NCBI GenBank assembly: GCA_046723355.1
Contig: JBKOUJ010000054.1
Span: 1-44,717, forward strand
DNA from: 13-2-20CM-68-14 sp046723355
GTDB taxonomy: Bacteria > Actinomycetota > Thermoleophilia > Gaiellales > Gaiellaceae
Direction of reading: 5' to 3'
Length of the DNA stretch: 44,717 nt
In this document: positions 28,895-37,026 of the stretch, one piece after another
Layout of the letters: the number at the start of each line of letters is the position of its first letter
How positions within the stretch are numbered: position 1 is the first letter of the stretch
The notes under the pieces: generated by a model
What the model saw: the letters and a program-made list of their open reading frames with translations, nothing else
The model's database searches: none
Told to the model about the DNA's origin: nothing
Translations under genes and position numbers: made by a program

Positions 28895-29618
28895 ATGAGG
28901 ATGGTCCTCCTGGCGGTTGCGCTGCTTCTCGCGACAGCGACGAGCGCGGACGGGCGCGAGCTCGGGAGCTTTAGCTTCACGGCGAACTTCGGGGGCGATG
29001 CCGCAGCGGGGGGACTGCCCGCCCGGGACGCCGTCGACGACGGAGTGCCTGCGGATGTCGGGCCACGCGACGGTCCCCGGCCTCGGCCTCGTCACGGAGA
29101 AATACATCGTCTTCGTCGATTTCTCCAACCCGACTTGCCGGCGCACGACCTTCTCGGGGGCCGGGCTCGCGATCGCCAACAAGGGCGGCTTCAACGTCAC
29201 GCTCATCGACCGCGATAGGTGCGATCCCAGCAACGCCGGCATCGATCGGGCGAGCTTCGCGATCACCGGCGGCCTGGGCCAGTACGCCGGCGCGACGGGG
29301 AAGGGAACCAGAGACCTCCAGACCAAGGACACCTGGATCGGGAAGGTGACCGTTTACGGCTACGACTTCGACCTGACGCCGCCGGCGATCAAAGGCGCGT
29401 TCTCGCGCACGGTGCGCGTGCCGAGACGCGCGAAAGGCGCGCGGGTCAGGTACTTCGTGACCGCGCGCGACAACGTCGACAACTCGGTGACGGTCAAGTG
29501 CACGCGGCGGTCGGGGAGCTTCTTCCGAGTCGGCCGCACCCGCGTCGTGTGCACCGCGAACGACTCGAGCGCCAACACGGCCACGAAGGCCTTCACCGTC
29601 AGCGTGATCCGACGCTGA
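28895..29618 (+). CDS. Secreted HYR-domain protein, frameshifted in a G-run
   Basis: ATG 28895 opens a clear signal peptide (MRMVLLAVALLLATATSADG). The frame fails after ANFGG; similarity continues one frame over from AMPQRGDCPPGTPSTTEC to the end at 29618. The switch is at GGGGG 28991-28995: one G fewer restores a single reading frame. The mature part has a beta-rich segment with ITGGLGQYAGATGKG, then a C-terminal HYR-like domain (RYFVTARDNVDNSVTVKCT and FFRVGRTRVVCTANDSSANT). It is probably an extracellular adhesin-like or structural protein. The tail overlaps the sigma-factor gene by 20 nt. A sequencing indel in the G-run is a real possibility. Confidence 0.7.
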
Positions 29619-30456
29619 GGCGCCGAAGCTTCGCGGCATCGGCGATCACGTCGATCTCGGCGATCCGGCCGTCGGCTAAGACGAACCCGACGACCGCGAC
29701 CGGCTGCCTCCGTGGGATCACGACCACGCCGGCGTTGCCGTTCACGATCGCGGGTCGTGCGAAGCGCGCGAACGGCGTGCCGCGCTCCAGGATCTGGGCC
29801 GCGACCGCCTCGGCGCCTTCGACCGGCGGACGCGCGCGGGGCGGAATGCCGCCGGCGTCGAGACGGAAAACGACGTCCGGGTCGAGCACTTCGACCAGCG
29901 CCTCGAAATCGCCCTCGCGTGAAGCCGCGAGGAAGGCATCGATTACACGGCGTTGCTCGCGGAGGTCCGGATCGGTCGCCGGCGCTGCGCCTCGCACGCG
30001 GCGGCGCGCGCGGCTCGCGAGCTGGCGCGTCGCGGCGTCGGAGCGGTCGACGATCGGCGCGATCTCCTCGAACGGCATCCCGAACATGTCGTGGAGGACG
30101 AACGCGAGCCGCTCCGCGGGCGTCAGCGTGTCGAGCACGACCAGTAGCGCCAGCCCGACCGAGTCGGCCAGAACGGCCTCGTCCTCTGGCCCGTTCTCGA
30201 TCGTGACCACGGGCTCCGGCAGCCACGACCCCACGTAGTCCTCGCGGCGCGCTCGGCGCGAGCGGAGCATGTCGAGGCAGACGCGCGCGACGACGGTCGT
30301 CAGCCAGCCGCCCATGTTCTCGACGGTCGCGGTGTCCGAGCGCGACAGCCTCAACCAGGCCTCCTGGACGGCGTCCTCGGCCTCGCTGGCGGAGCCCAAC
30401 ATTCGGTACGCCACCGCCTGGAGATGCTGTCGGTGGGCTTCGAAATCGTCGGTCAT
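29599..30456 (-). CDS. ECF41-type RNA polymerase sigma factor (SigJ-like) with SnoaL-like C-terminus
   Basis: 285-aa extracytoplasmic-function sigma factor. Region 2: HLQAVAYRMLGSASEAEDAVQEAWLRL and GGWLTTVVARVCLDMLRSRRARRE. Region 4: LTPAERLAFVLHDMFGMPFEEIAPIVDRSDAATRQLASRARRRV. The C-terminal about 115 residues are a SnoaL-like fused regulatory domain with RLDAGGIPP, the form of the ECF41 DGG motif. Such proteins need no separate anti-sigma factor; the C-terminal domain modulates activity. It is divergent from a two-gene ABC exporter, and a TGTCACG-N16-CGTC element lies between them. Confidence 0.9.
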   Translation of the reverse strand: MTDDFEAHRQHLQAVAYRMLGSASEAEDAVQEAWLRLSRSDTATVENMGGWLTTVVARVCLDMLRSRRARREDYVGSWLPEPVVTIENGPEDEAVLADSVGLALLVVLDTLTPAERLAFVLHDMFGMPFEEIAPIVDRSDAATRQLASRARRRVRGAAPATDPDLREQRRVIDAFLAASREGDFEALVEVLDPDVVFRLDAGGIPPRARPPVEGAEAVAAQILERGTPFARFARPAIVNGNAGVVVIPRRQPVAVVGFVLADGRIAEIDVIADAAKLRRLSVGSR

Positions 30457-30482
30457 GTCACGTCTTCGCGTTCGCATCCGTC
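30456..30482 (+). promoter_or_regulatory. ECF41-type promoter driving the ABC exporter
   Basis: TGTCACG (30456-30462), 16-bp spacer, CGTC (30479-30482). From memory, ECF41 promoters have TGTCACA in the -35 and CGTC in the -10 regions. One mismatch here. It lies in the exporter direction, overlapping the first base of the sigma-factor start codon, about 50 nt before the exporter ATG. Confidence 0.55.
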
Positions 30483-30533
30483 ATCTCCCTGACGAACGAA
30501 CCGTGGCAGGTGTGACTGCCCGAAGGGAGCGAC

Positions 30534-31472
30534 ATGAATGCGATCGAAGTGACCAAGCTCAGGAAGACCTACCCGGGTGGGGCCGAGGCCGTAAAAGGCA
30601 TCTCGTTCGGGGTCGCGGCCGGTGAGGTCTTCGGCCTGCTCGGCCCGAACGGGGCCGGCAAGTCGACCACGGTCGGGATGCTGACGACCACGATCGAGCC
30701 GACAGCGGGCAGCGCTCGGCTGGCCGGATTCGACGTCGCGACGGAGCCACTTGCCGCACGCCGGGCCAGCAGCGTGGTCTTTCAGGAGCCCGTCGTCGAC
30801 CGCTCGCTGAGCGGACGGCGGAATCTCGAGATCCACGCCCGTCTCTGGGGCGTCGAGCCGCGGGAAGCACGGGCGAGGATCGAGGAGCTCGCGGGCACGC
30901 TCGGACTGACCGACCTCGTCGACCGGCCCACGGGAACCTACAGCGGCGGCGAGCGGCGGCGGCTCGAGATCGCCCGCGCGCTCGTCTCACGCCCGGGCGT
31001 GCTCTTCCTCGACGAGCCGACGGTCGGGCTCGATCCGCGCATCCGTGCGGAGCTCCTCGAAGCGATCGCGAGCCTGCGGAACCGCACCGAGATGACCGTT
31101 CTGCTGACGACGCACTATCTCGACGAGGCGGAGCGCCTCAGCGATCGCGTCGCGATCATCCACGCCGGGCGGATCGTGGCGCTCGACACGCCCGCAGCGC
31201 TGCTCGCAGGGCTCGGCCGGCAGCTCGTCGAGCTGCGTGTCGACGGCAACGTCGGCTCCGCGCTGGCGCGGCTGCGCGAGAAGGGCCTCGCCGGCGACGA
31301 CGCGTTCGCCGTCGGTTCGCGGCTGACGGTGCCGCTCCACGACACCAGCTCGGGGGACGCCATCGCCTCCATCCACGAGCTCGGCCTCGCCGGGGCGATC
31401 AGCGCCCGCGAACCGACTCTCGACGACGTCTACCTGCGGCTGACCGGCGACTCGCTCGCCGCGGCCGCCTGA
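30534..31472 (+). CDS. ABC exporter ATP-binding protein, DrrA type
   Basis: 312-aa ATPase of a two-component ABC-2 exporter like daunorubicin DrrAB. Walker A GPNGAGKSTT, Q-loop VVFQEPVVD, signature TYSGGERRRLEIAR, Walker B VLFLDEPTVGLD, switch His in LLTTHYLDEAERL. The C-terminal regulatory tail ends EPTLDDVYLRLTGDS, typical of DrrA. AGGGAG lies 5 nt before the ATG. It is followed by the permease 18 nt downstream. Regulation by the divergent ECF41 sigma factor is inferred from the promoter-like element upstream. The exported substrate is unknown. Confidence 0.92.
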   Translation: MNAIEVTKLRKTYPGGAEAVKGISFGVAAGEVFGLLGPNGAGKSTTVGMLTTTIEPTAGSARLAGFDVATEPLAARRASSVVFQEPVVDRSLSGRRNLEIHARLWGVEPREARARIEELAGTLGLTDLVDRPTGTYSGGERRRLEIARALVSRPGVLFLDEPTVGLDPRIRAELLEAIASLRNRTEMTVLLTTHYLDEAERLSDRVAIIHAGRIVALDTPAALLAGLGRQLVELRVDGNVGSALARLREKGLAGDDAFAVGSRLTVPLHDTSSGDAIASIHELGLAGAISAREPTLDDVYLRLTGDSLAAAA

Positions 31473-31490
31473 ACCGAAAGGAGAGTCCCG

Positions 31491-32324
31491 ATGTCAACCG
31501 CCGAAATCGCAATCCCTGTCCCGGCCGGGCGTCCGCGAGCGCTCAGCCCGCTCGCGACCCTCGCCCGGCGCCGCTTCCAGCTCACGGCCCGAACTCCGCG
31601 CGAGCTGGTCGTCCCGCTGCTGACGCCGATCATGTTCGCGATGGTGATCGCGCCGGCCCTGAAGACGGCGCTGCATACCGACACGAGCTACGAGTCCTTC
31701 GTCGCGATCGGCACGGTCGGCCTGCTGATCCCGCTCAACACGATGTTCTCGGGGCTGAGCGTGATCGTTGACCGGGTCAGCGGCGCGCAGCGCGAGCTGC
31801 TGACCGCGCCGATCCCTCGCGGCCTGCTCGTGCTCGGCAACCTGCTCGTCGCATTGGCGATCACCGCACTGCAGGTCGGCGTCTTGATCGCGGTCGCGGT
31901 CGCCCGCGGCATCGACTTCGAGGCGACTGCGAGCGGAATCGCCTGGTTCGCCGCCGCCGGCGTCCTCTTCACCGTCGGCATGTACGGCGCCGCGGAGATC
32001 CTCGCCAACCGTGTGCCGCGACAGGAGGAGTACATCGCCCGCGTGCCGGCGATCGCGATCCTGCCCTGGTTCCTGGCTGGAGCTCTATTCCCGATCACGG
32101 CGCTGCCGACGTTCCTGACCTGGGTCGCGAAGTTCCTGCCGCTCACGCACGGGTTGGCCCTGATGCGCTACGGCCTGCGCGGGGACCCGACCGGGCTGCA
32201 TGCGATCTGGGGTATCAGCGACCCGGCCGCGATGGCGGCCCTGAGCCTGGCTGTGGTCGGTGGGTTTGCGCTGCTCCTGACGGCGGCGTCGATCCGGGTC
32301 TTCAGCCGCTCCGCGGTGCAGTAA
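31491..32324 (+). CDS. ABC-2 type exporter permease, DrrB type
   Basis: 277-aa membrane partner of the ATPase upstream. It has about six hydrophobic segments, starting with ELVVPLLTPIMFAMVIAPAL. The ABC-2 signature region GALFPITALPTFLTWVAKFLPLTHGLALMR is near residue 200-230. AAGGAGAG precedes the ATG. It ends in a short basic tail. The next gene is convergent, 11 nt downstream. Confidence 0.9.
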   Translation: MSTAEIAIPVPAGRPRALSPLATLARRRFQLTARTPRELVVPLLTPIMFAMVIAPALKTALHTDTSYESFVAIGTVGLLIPLNTMFSGLSVIVDRVSGAQRELLTAPIPRGLLVLGNLLVALAITALQVGVLIAVAVARGIDFEATASGIAWFAAAGVLFTVGMYGAAEILANRVPRQEEYIARVPAIAILPWFLAGALFPITALPTFLTWVAKFLPLTHGLALMRYGLRGDPTGLHAIWGISDPAAMAALSLAVVGGFALLLTAASIRVFSRSAVQ

Positions 32325-32335
32325 CCACTCGCGCG

Positions 32336-32695
32336 CTAGGCGGCCCCGCCGAGCGGCGGGGTCGCCTCGGCGTGATGCTTGAGCCATTCCGTTCGTAGCT
32401 CGCGCGTCCGCCGCTCGAGGCCCGCGACCAGCGACCGCGCCTCCTCGAGCTCGCCGTACAGATCCTCGACCCGGCGGAGCTCGACCGCCATGTCGCCGAG
32501 CTCACTCGCCGGGTCGGCGTTGAGCCTCGCGAGCCGTGTCTCGGCGGCGCGGAGCTGGGCCTCGGTCGCCCGCGCCCAGCCGTCGGCCTGGTCGGCGAGC
32601 GTGCGCAACTCGCTCTCGGTCGCCACGGCGCCGGTGACAACCTGGCGAAGCCGCTTCACGAGCGCGAGATCCAGCTTTTCGGGCTGAGACGTCAC
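32336..32695 (-). CDS. Small coiled-coil protein (119 aa), hypothetical
   Basis: Almost fully helical, rich in Ala, Glu, Arg and Leu, with heptad spacing from about residue 30 to 100 (RAAETRLARLNADPA, DMAVELRRVEDLYGELEEA, LVAGLERRTRELRTEWLK). No signal or membrane segment. The GTG start at 32695 is 23 nt after the phosphoesterase stop, and it is the last gene of a four-gene minus-strand operon. The 3' end of the gene includes a GC-rich hairpin (GCCCCGCC / GGCGGGGT). Function unknown. Confidence 0.6.
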   Translation of the reverse strand: MTSQPEKLDLALVKRLRQVVTGAVATESELRTLADQADGWARATEAQLRAAETRLARLNADPASELGDMAVELRRVEDLYGELEEARSLVAGLERRTRELRTEWLKHHAEATPPLGGAA

Positions 32696-32718
32696 TGGGC
32701 GGGCGCAGCTTGCCAGAT

Positions 32719-33255
32719 CTAACCCGCGAAGTGAAACGTCTCTTGGACGCGCATCCGGTCCAGCTCGTACTCCTGCTGCAGGATCGCCTCGGTCACGAAG
32801 CAGTGGACGGGCAGCAGCGGCTCGACGTGCGCCTTCGCCTGCTCGAAGGTGGCGTTGATCGGGTTTGCGTAGCGCGTCAGCGTCGCGTGCGGCATCGGAT
32901 CGAAGCCGGGCCTGCCGTAGGGAGGCAACTCCGGATAGAGCGCCCAGAGCCCTCGCATCGTCGCGCGCAGCTCGGCGTCCGGCTGCGGCTCCGCGTACGC
33001 GACCATCCCGGGGAACTCGGTGACGCGCACGAGGTCGAACTCGAGCGGTGGCCGCGCGGAGAAGTACTCGCGAACCCGCTCGAGGTCGGCCTCCGTGACC
33101 TCCGCCGCCGGCACCCACGGATAGTGGAGCGTCAGCGAGAACGGGATCGCCTCCGGGATCCGCTCTGGGTAGAGCTCGCGGTGCGCCTGCGCAAGCTCAG
33201 CCGAGCAGTGCTCGAGGTCGAGCGTGATCGAGGTCTGCAGCGGCCGCTCGCTCAC
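32719..33255 (-). CDS. 2'-5' RNA ligase/2H phosphoesterase-like protein with one histidine motif altered
   Basis: 178-aa protein of the LigT/2H phosphoesterase fold, whose active members use two H-x-T/S-x motifs on cyclic phosphate substrates. The second motif is intact (PMPHATLTRY). The first aligns with HVTLLYPF but reads SLTLHYPW: the catalytic His position is Ser, with a His two residues after the Thr. Either the His has shifted or the enzyme is inactive or uses another chemistry. The GTG start overlaps the nuclease stop (GTGA), so the two are translationally coupled. Confidence 0.8.
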   Translation of the reverse strand: MSERPLQTSITLDLEHCSAELAQAHRELYPERIPEAIPFSLTLHYPWVPAAEVTEADLERVREYFSARPPLEFDLVRVTEFPGMVAYAEPQPDAELRATMRGLWALYPELPPYGRPGFDPMPHATLTRYANPINATFEQAKAHVEPLLPVHCFVTEAILQQEYELDRMRVQETFHFAG

Positions 33256-34076
33256 CGGCGCGGCAAATCCAGATCCGCTCGGACGCCGAAGTGATCGCTC
33301 GCCCAGACGCCGCCGACCGGACGCTCGAAAATCCGCTCGCACGCGGTGATCGCCAGCGTCGGCCCGCCGTGCGCGCCGCAGCGGACGAAGACGTAGTCGA
33401 TCCGCCGGAACGGCCAGTCCCAGTCGACGACGAGCGTGTTTTCCGGAACGCCAACCGTGTGTCCGGGCTCTCCCGGGTGTCGGCTCTCCCAGGCGTCGCG
33501 GTAACAGACGCTCAGGCCGTCGAGCGACTGGCGTCCGGTCCAGAAGCGCTCGCTCGAGCTTCCCGGATCGGCGTCGAGATCGGCTGCGAGGACGACGTGG
33601 ATCTCGCGTCCGTCGACGAGCTCGTCGATGAAGCGCGCGGCGGCAACGGCCTGCAGCTCGCGCTCGTAGGCGAAGTCGAGCTGCCAGCTCGGGTTGTGGT
33701 AGGCGAACAGGACCGCCCCGATCGGCGCAGGCGCCTCGACCTCGGCGGCAATCAGGCCGCACGCGAAGCCGTCCGTCCTGGGCGTCACGTGCAGGTCGAG
33801 CTCCCAGGTCTGCTTCAGCGGCCAGCGGCTGGCGATCGAGTGGCCCTGACCCGCTTCGACATCGGAGCCGTCGCCAGGCTCGCGCTCCTGCTGGTGCGCG
33901 ACATGAAAATCGGCGCCCAGGAGGTCGGCAACCTGGTCATAGTCGGGCGTGACGATCGCTTCGGGGAAGGCGACGAGGTCCGGCTCGAGCTCGCGCAAGC
34001 CCTGCGCGAGGACGGCACGCCGCTTCGGCCACTCCGCGCGGCGGCCGAAGAGGTTCTGGACGACGACGCGCAGCAC
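33252..34076 (-). CDS. Endonuclease/exonuclease/phosphatase (EEP) family protein
   Basis: 274-aa hydrolase of the EEP fold (DNase I/sphingomyelinase type). VVVQNLFGRR with metal Asn, LVAFPEAIVT with metal Glu, then VLAADLDADPGS (catalytic Asp), RRIDYVFVRC, and the terminal VWASDHFGVRADL with the SDH motif. This gives the whole active-site set. The GTG start directly follows the MFS stop (TAAGTG), and the end is coupled to the phosphoesterase. Substrates in the family range from nucleic acids to phospholipids and cannot be chosen here. Confidence 0.87.
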   Translation of the reverse strand: MLRVVVQNLFGRRAEWPKRRAVLAQGLRELEPDLVAFPEAIVTPDYDQVADLLGADFHVAHQQEREPGDGSDVEAGQGHSIASRWPLKQTWELDLHVTPRTDGFACGLIAAEVEAPAPIGAVLFAYHNPSWQLDFAYERELQAVAAARFIDELVDGREIHVVLAADLDADPGSSSERFWTGRQSLDGLSVCYRDAWESRHPGEPGHTVGVPENTLVVDWDWPFRRIDYVFVRCGAHGGPTLAITACERIFERPVGGVWASDHFGVRADLDLPRR

Positions 34077-35516
34077 TTAGTCCGTCGCCTCGGCGACGGC
34101 CAGTCGCTTCCGCCGCACCCGGGGAGCGGTGACGAAGACCGCGACGACTGCACCGGCGAACGCTGCCGCGGCCGAGATTCCGAAGGCGGCTTCGTAGCCG
34201 GTCACCGACGGAACGCCGGTGTGGTCGATCGTGTACACACTGAGCAGCACCGCGCCCAGCTCGCCGCCGACGACGCCGCCGACCGTGCGCATGACCGTGT
34301 TCATGCCGGTCGCGACCCCGGTCTCGCTCGGCCGCACTGCCTCGGTGATCAGGGTCGCCATCGCTGCGAAGGCGAAGCCGACGCCGATCCCGAGCAGCGG
34401 CATCGGCGCGAGGATCTGCCAGGGATGGTCATGCCAGAGGGCGAGAGAACCTGCCGCGGCGCCCGAACAGGCCATCCCGGCGGCCAGCGGCCACTTGAAG
34501 CCGACTCGCCGACCGATCAGGCCGGCCGCGGGGCCGGCGAAGAGCATCAGGAGCGAGCTCGGCAGCAGGTAGAGGCCCGCCTTCGTGGCGCTGGCGCCGA
34601 ACCCGTAGTCGACGAGCCTCGCCGTCGCGTCCGGGAGCCCGCGCGGCGTCTCCACGAAGTTCGGCAGCAGCACGAAGGTTCCGAAGAGGGCGAACCCCGT
34701 GATCAGTGCGCAGATGTTCGTCAGCAGGACAGGGCGTTGCACGAAAACGTGCATGTCCACCATCGGCTCGGGCACGCGGAGCTCGGCGACGACCCACGCC
34801 GCGAGGAGGACCGCCGAACCGCCGAAGAGGAGAGCGATCCGGGCGGAGCCCCAGCCCCAGCTCTCGCCCTCGGTCAGGGCGAGCAGCAGGCAGACGAGGC
34901 CCGCCGAGAGCAGCGAGGCGCCGAGGTAGTCGATTCGCGACGGGGTCTTGATCGGCGACTCGGGCACGAATCGGTGCACGAGCACGACCGAGATCGCGAC
35001 CGGAATCGCGCCGAGGATGAACAGCCAGCGCCAGGAGAGGTGATCGACGATCAACCCCGAGAAGACGATTCCGAGGCCGCCGCCGACGCCGAAGACGGCC
35101 GAGAGCAGGCCGATCCCGATCCCTACCTTCTCAGGCGGAAACTCGTCGCGGATGATCCCGAACGAGAGCGGAAAGACCGCGGCGCCGAGCCCCTGCACCG
35201 CCCGGAAGAGGATCAGAATCCAGATGTTCCAGGCCGCCGCGGCGCCGACGCACCCGAGCAGGAAGAGCGCCAGCGAGATGACGAGCAGGCGCTCCTTCCC
35301 GTACTGATCGCCGAGCTTGCCGAGGATCGGGGTCGAAACCGACGCGACGAGCAGGAGGATCGTTAGCACCCACGTCACCCAGGTCGTGGACGTGTTCAGC
35401 TCGCGCTGAAGCGCCGGCAGCGCCGGGATCACCATCGTCTGCTGCAGCGCGTAGGCCGTGCCGGCGATCGTCAGGATCGCGAGCGTGACGTTGTAGTGCT
35501 GCCGCTCATCGAGCAC
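34077..35516 (-). CDS. MFS drug exporter, DHA2/EmrB type (14 TM)
   Basis: 479-aa major-facilitator transporter with about 14 hydrophobic segments. It has the motif A variant LGKLGDQYGKERLL, followed by FRAVQGLGAAVFPLSFGIIRDEFP and GGLGIVFSGLIVDHLSWRWLFILGAIP (motif C and the W-R-W-F after TM5). It probably exports drugs or hydrophobic compounds using the proton gradient. The GTG start has TAGCCT 7 nt upstream, a leaderless pattern. It is first in an operon with the EEP hydrolase, the 2H phosphoesterase and the coiled-coil protein. Confidence 0.9.
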   Translation of the reverse strand: MLDERQHYNVTLAILTIAGTAYALQQTMVIPALPALQRELNTSTTWVTWVLTILLLVASVSTPILGKLGDQYGKERLLVISLALFLLGCVGAAAAWNIWILILFRAVQGLGAAVFPLSFGIIRDEFPPEKVGIGIGLLSAVFGVGGGLGIVFSGLIVDHLSWRWLFILGAIPVAISVVLVHRFVPESPIKTPSRIDYLGASLLSAGLVCLLLALTEGESWGWGSARIALLFGGSAVLLAAWVVAELRVPEPMVDMHVFVQRPVLLTNICALITGFALFGTFVLLPNFVETPRGLPDATARLVDYGFGASATKAGLYLLPSSLLMLFAGPAAGLIGRRVGFKWPLAAGMACSGAAAGSLALWHDHPWQILAPMPLLGIGVGFAFAAMATLITEAVRPSETGVATGMNTVMRTVGGVVGGELGAVLLSVYTIDHTGVPSVTGYEAAFGISAAAAFAGAVVAVFVTAPRVRRKRLAVAEATD

Positions 35517-35544
35517 TACCCGCAGGCTATCGGCGGCGAGAATG

Positions 35545-35571
35545 GACGAAGCCCGCGGGGCGGGCTTCGTC
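35545..35571 (-). terminator. Hairpin downstream of the histidine-kinase gene
   Basis: Perfect 12-bp stem GACGAAGCCCGC / GCGGGCTTCGTC with a 3-nt loop, 36 nt after the kinase stop. No T-run on the minus strand; likely transcript end or separator from the MFS operon. Confidence 0.6.
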
Positions 35572-35606
35572 TAGCGCGAAGGGAGAGGAGGAACCGCGTC
35601 CGAGGG

Positions 35607-37025
35607 CTAGCGCTGCGCCTCGGACTTCACGGTCGCATCATCCCCGCGCTTCGTCTGCTCGCGGTTCGGCGCCGGTAAGCCGTCCGTAAAAACCTCGCCC
35701 GCCGCGAACGGCATACGGACGGTGAACCTCGTGCCTTGCTTCGGGGTGCTCTCGACGTCGACCGAGCCGCCCATCCCCTGCGTGAGCTCCTTGACGATCG
35801 AGAGCCCGAGCCCGGTGCCGACGGGTCGGTCGGAGGAGTAACGGGAGTGGAGGTAGAAGCGCTCGAACGCGTGCGGCAGGTCCTCCCGGCGCAGGCCGGG
35901 GCCGGTGTCCTCGACCACGATCACGGCCGGCTTCGCCGTAACGCGGACGACACCTCCCGGCGGGGTCAGCCGCAGCGCGTTCTCGACGAGGTTGGAGGTC
36001 ACCTGCAGTACGCGGTCGCGGTCGGCGACCGCCGGCGCGGGGGCGGGCGCGAACGCTTCGAGCGTGACGCCGAAGTCGCGCGCCTGTCCCTCGTAGCGTC
36101 GGACGGCCTCGCGTGCGGTCTCGGCGAGGTCGACGTTCTCGCGGTGAATCGAGAAGTCGGTGCGGTTCATCCGTGCCAGGTCGAGCAGATCGCGGACGAG
36201 CCGCTCGAGCCGAGCCGCCTCGGCCGAGATCGTCGCGACGGCCTCGTCGATGTCGAACGCGCCGTCCTCGACACCCTCGGCGTAGCCGCGGATTGCGGTG
36301 AGCGGCGTCTTCAGCTCGTGGCTGACGGAGAGGAGGAACTGCTTCTCGGCGGCACGCGCCCGCGCGAGCTGCTCGGCCATCTCGTTGAAGGCCTGCGCGA
36401 GTCTCGCGATTTCGTAGGCGCCCTCGATCGGCACGGGCTCGGGATCTCGGTCCTCCGCCAGGTACCGCGTCGCGTCCACGACGCGCCGCACCGGGCGTGC
36501 GATCCGGCGCGCCAGCACGAACGCCGCCAGCGCCGCCAGAGCGATCCCGGCGCCGGCAGCGATGAGGAGGCCGATCAGGAACGGATAGAACGCGCTGTTC
36601 CCGCGGCTGCGGGGCCGCAGCAGCACGAGCACCTTTGGATTGCCGCCGACTTTGCGCGCCGCGAAGAAGTACTCGGTGCCGCGGATCCGTTCCGTGCCGT
36701 TGACGTCGATGCCCTTGCGGACGCGAAGCCGGTCCTCGTCGGAGAGGTACGGGGAGGGCCGCCGCGGGTTCACGGCGACGGCGCGTTCCTGTTGTGTCCG
36801 CAGGATCTTCCTGTTCAGGCGCTTCAGGTGCGCGAACGGTAAGACGTTGATGGCCTCGCGGCCCGCGAGCACGTCCGCCTGATGCGCGAGTCCCTCCAGC
36901 GTTGCATGCTCGACCTGCCGGCGCGTGAGCACGGCGCCGACGACGAGCATCAGCCCGACCGAGAGTGCGACCACGAGCACGGTCGCCACGAACAGGTTCG
37001 TCCGCAGCGACCGGCGTCTGTTCAT
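35607..37025 (-). CDS. Sensor histidine kinase
   Basis: 472-aa membrane kinase. TM1 at about residues 10-32 (FVATVLVVALSVGLMLVVGAV), extracytoplasmic sensor of about 120 residues, TM2 near 150-172 (FLIGLLIAAGAGIALAALAAF), then HAMP, HisKA with SHELKTPLTAIRGYAEG, and HATPase_c with N box NLVENALRLTP, G1 EDTGPGL, F box FERFY and G2 VGTGLGLSIV. It autophosphorylates on His and passes phosphate to the response regulator, whose stop lies 1 nt before this ATG. The sensed signal is unknown. Confidence 0.93.
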   Translation of the reverse strand: MNRRRSLRTNLFVATVLVVALSVGLMLVVGAVLTRRQVEHATLEGLAHQADVLAGREAINVLPFAHLKRLNRKILRTQQERAVAVNPRRPSPYLSDEDRLRVRKGIDVNGTERIRGTEYFFAARKVGGNPKVLVLLRPRSRGNSAFYPFLIGLLIAAGAGIALAALAAFVLARRIARPVRRVVDATRYLAEDRDPEPVPIEGAYEIARLAQAFNEMAEQLARARAAEKQFLLSVSHELKTPLTAIRGYAEGVEDGAFDIDEAVATISAEAARLERLVRDLLDLARMNRTDFSIHRENVDLAETAREAVRRYEGQARDFGVTLEAFAPAPAPAVADRDRVLQVTSNLVENALRLTPPGGVVRVTAKPAVIVVEDTGPGLRREDLPHAFERFYLHSRYSSDRPVGTGLGLSIVKELTQGMGGSVDVESTPKQGTRFTVRMPFAAGEVFTDGLPAPNREQTKRGDDATVKSEAQR

Positions 37026-37026
37026 G

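Noticed and set aside
33291..35366. 691-codon open frame on the plus strand opposite the EEP and MFS genes
   Set aside because: Highly charged low-complexity translation; the minus strand has clear domain motifs.
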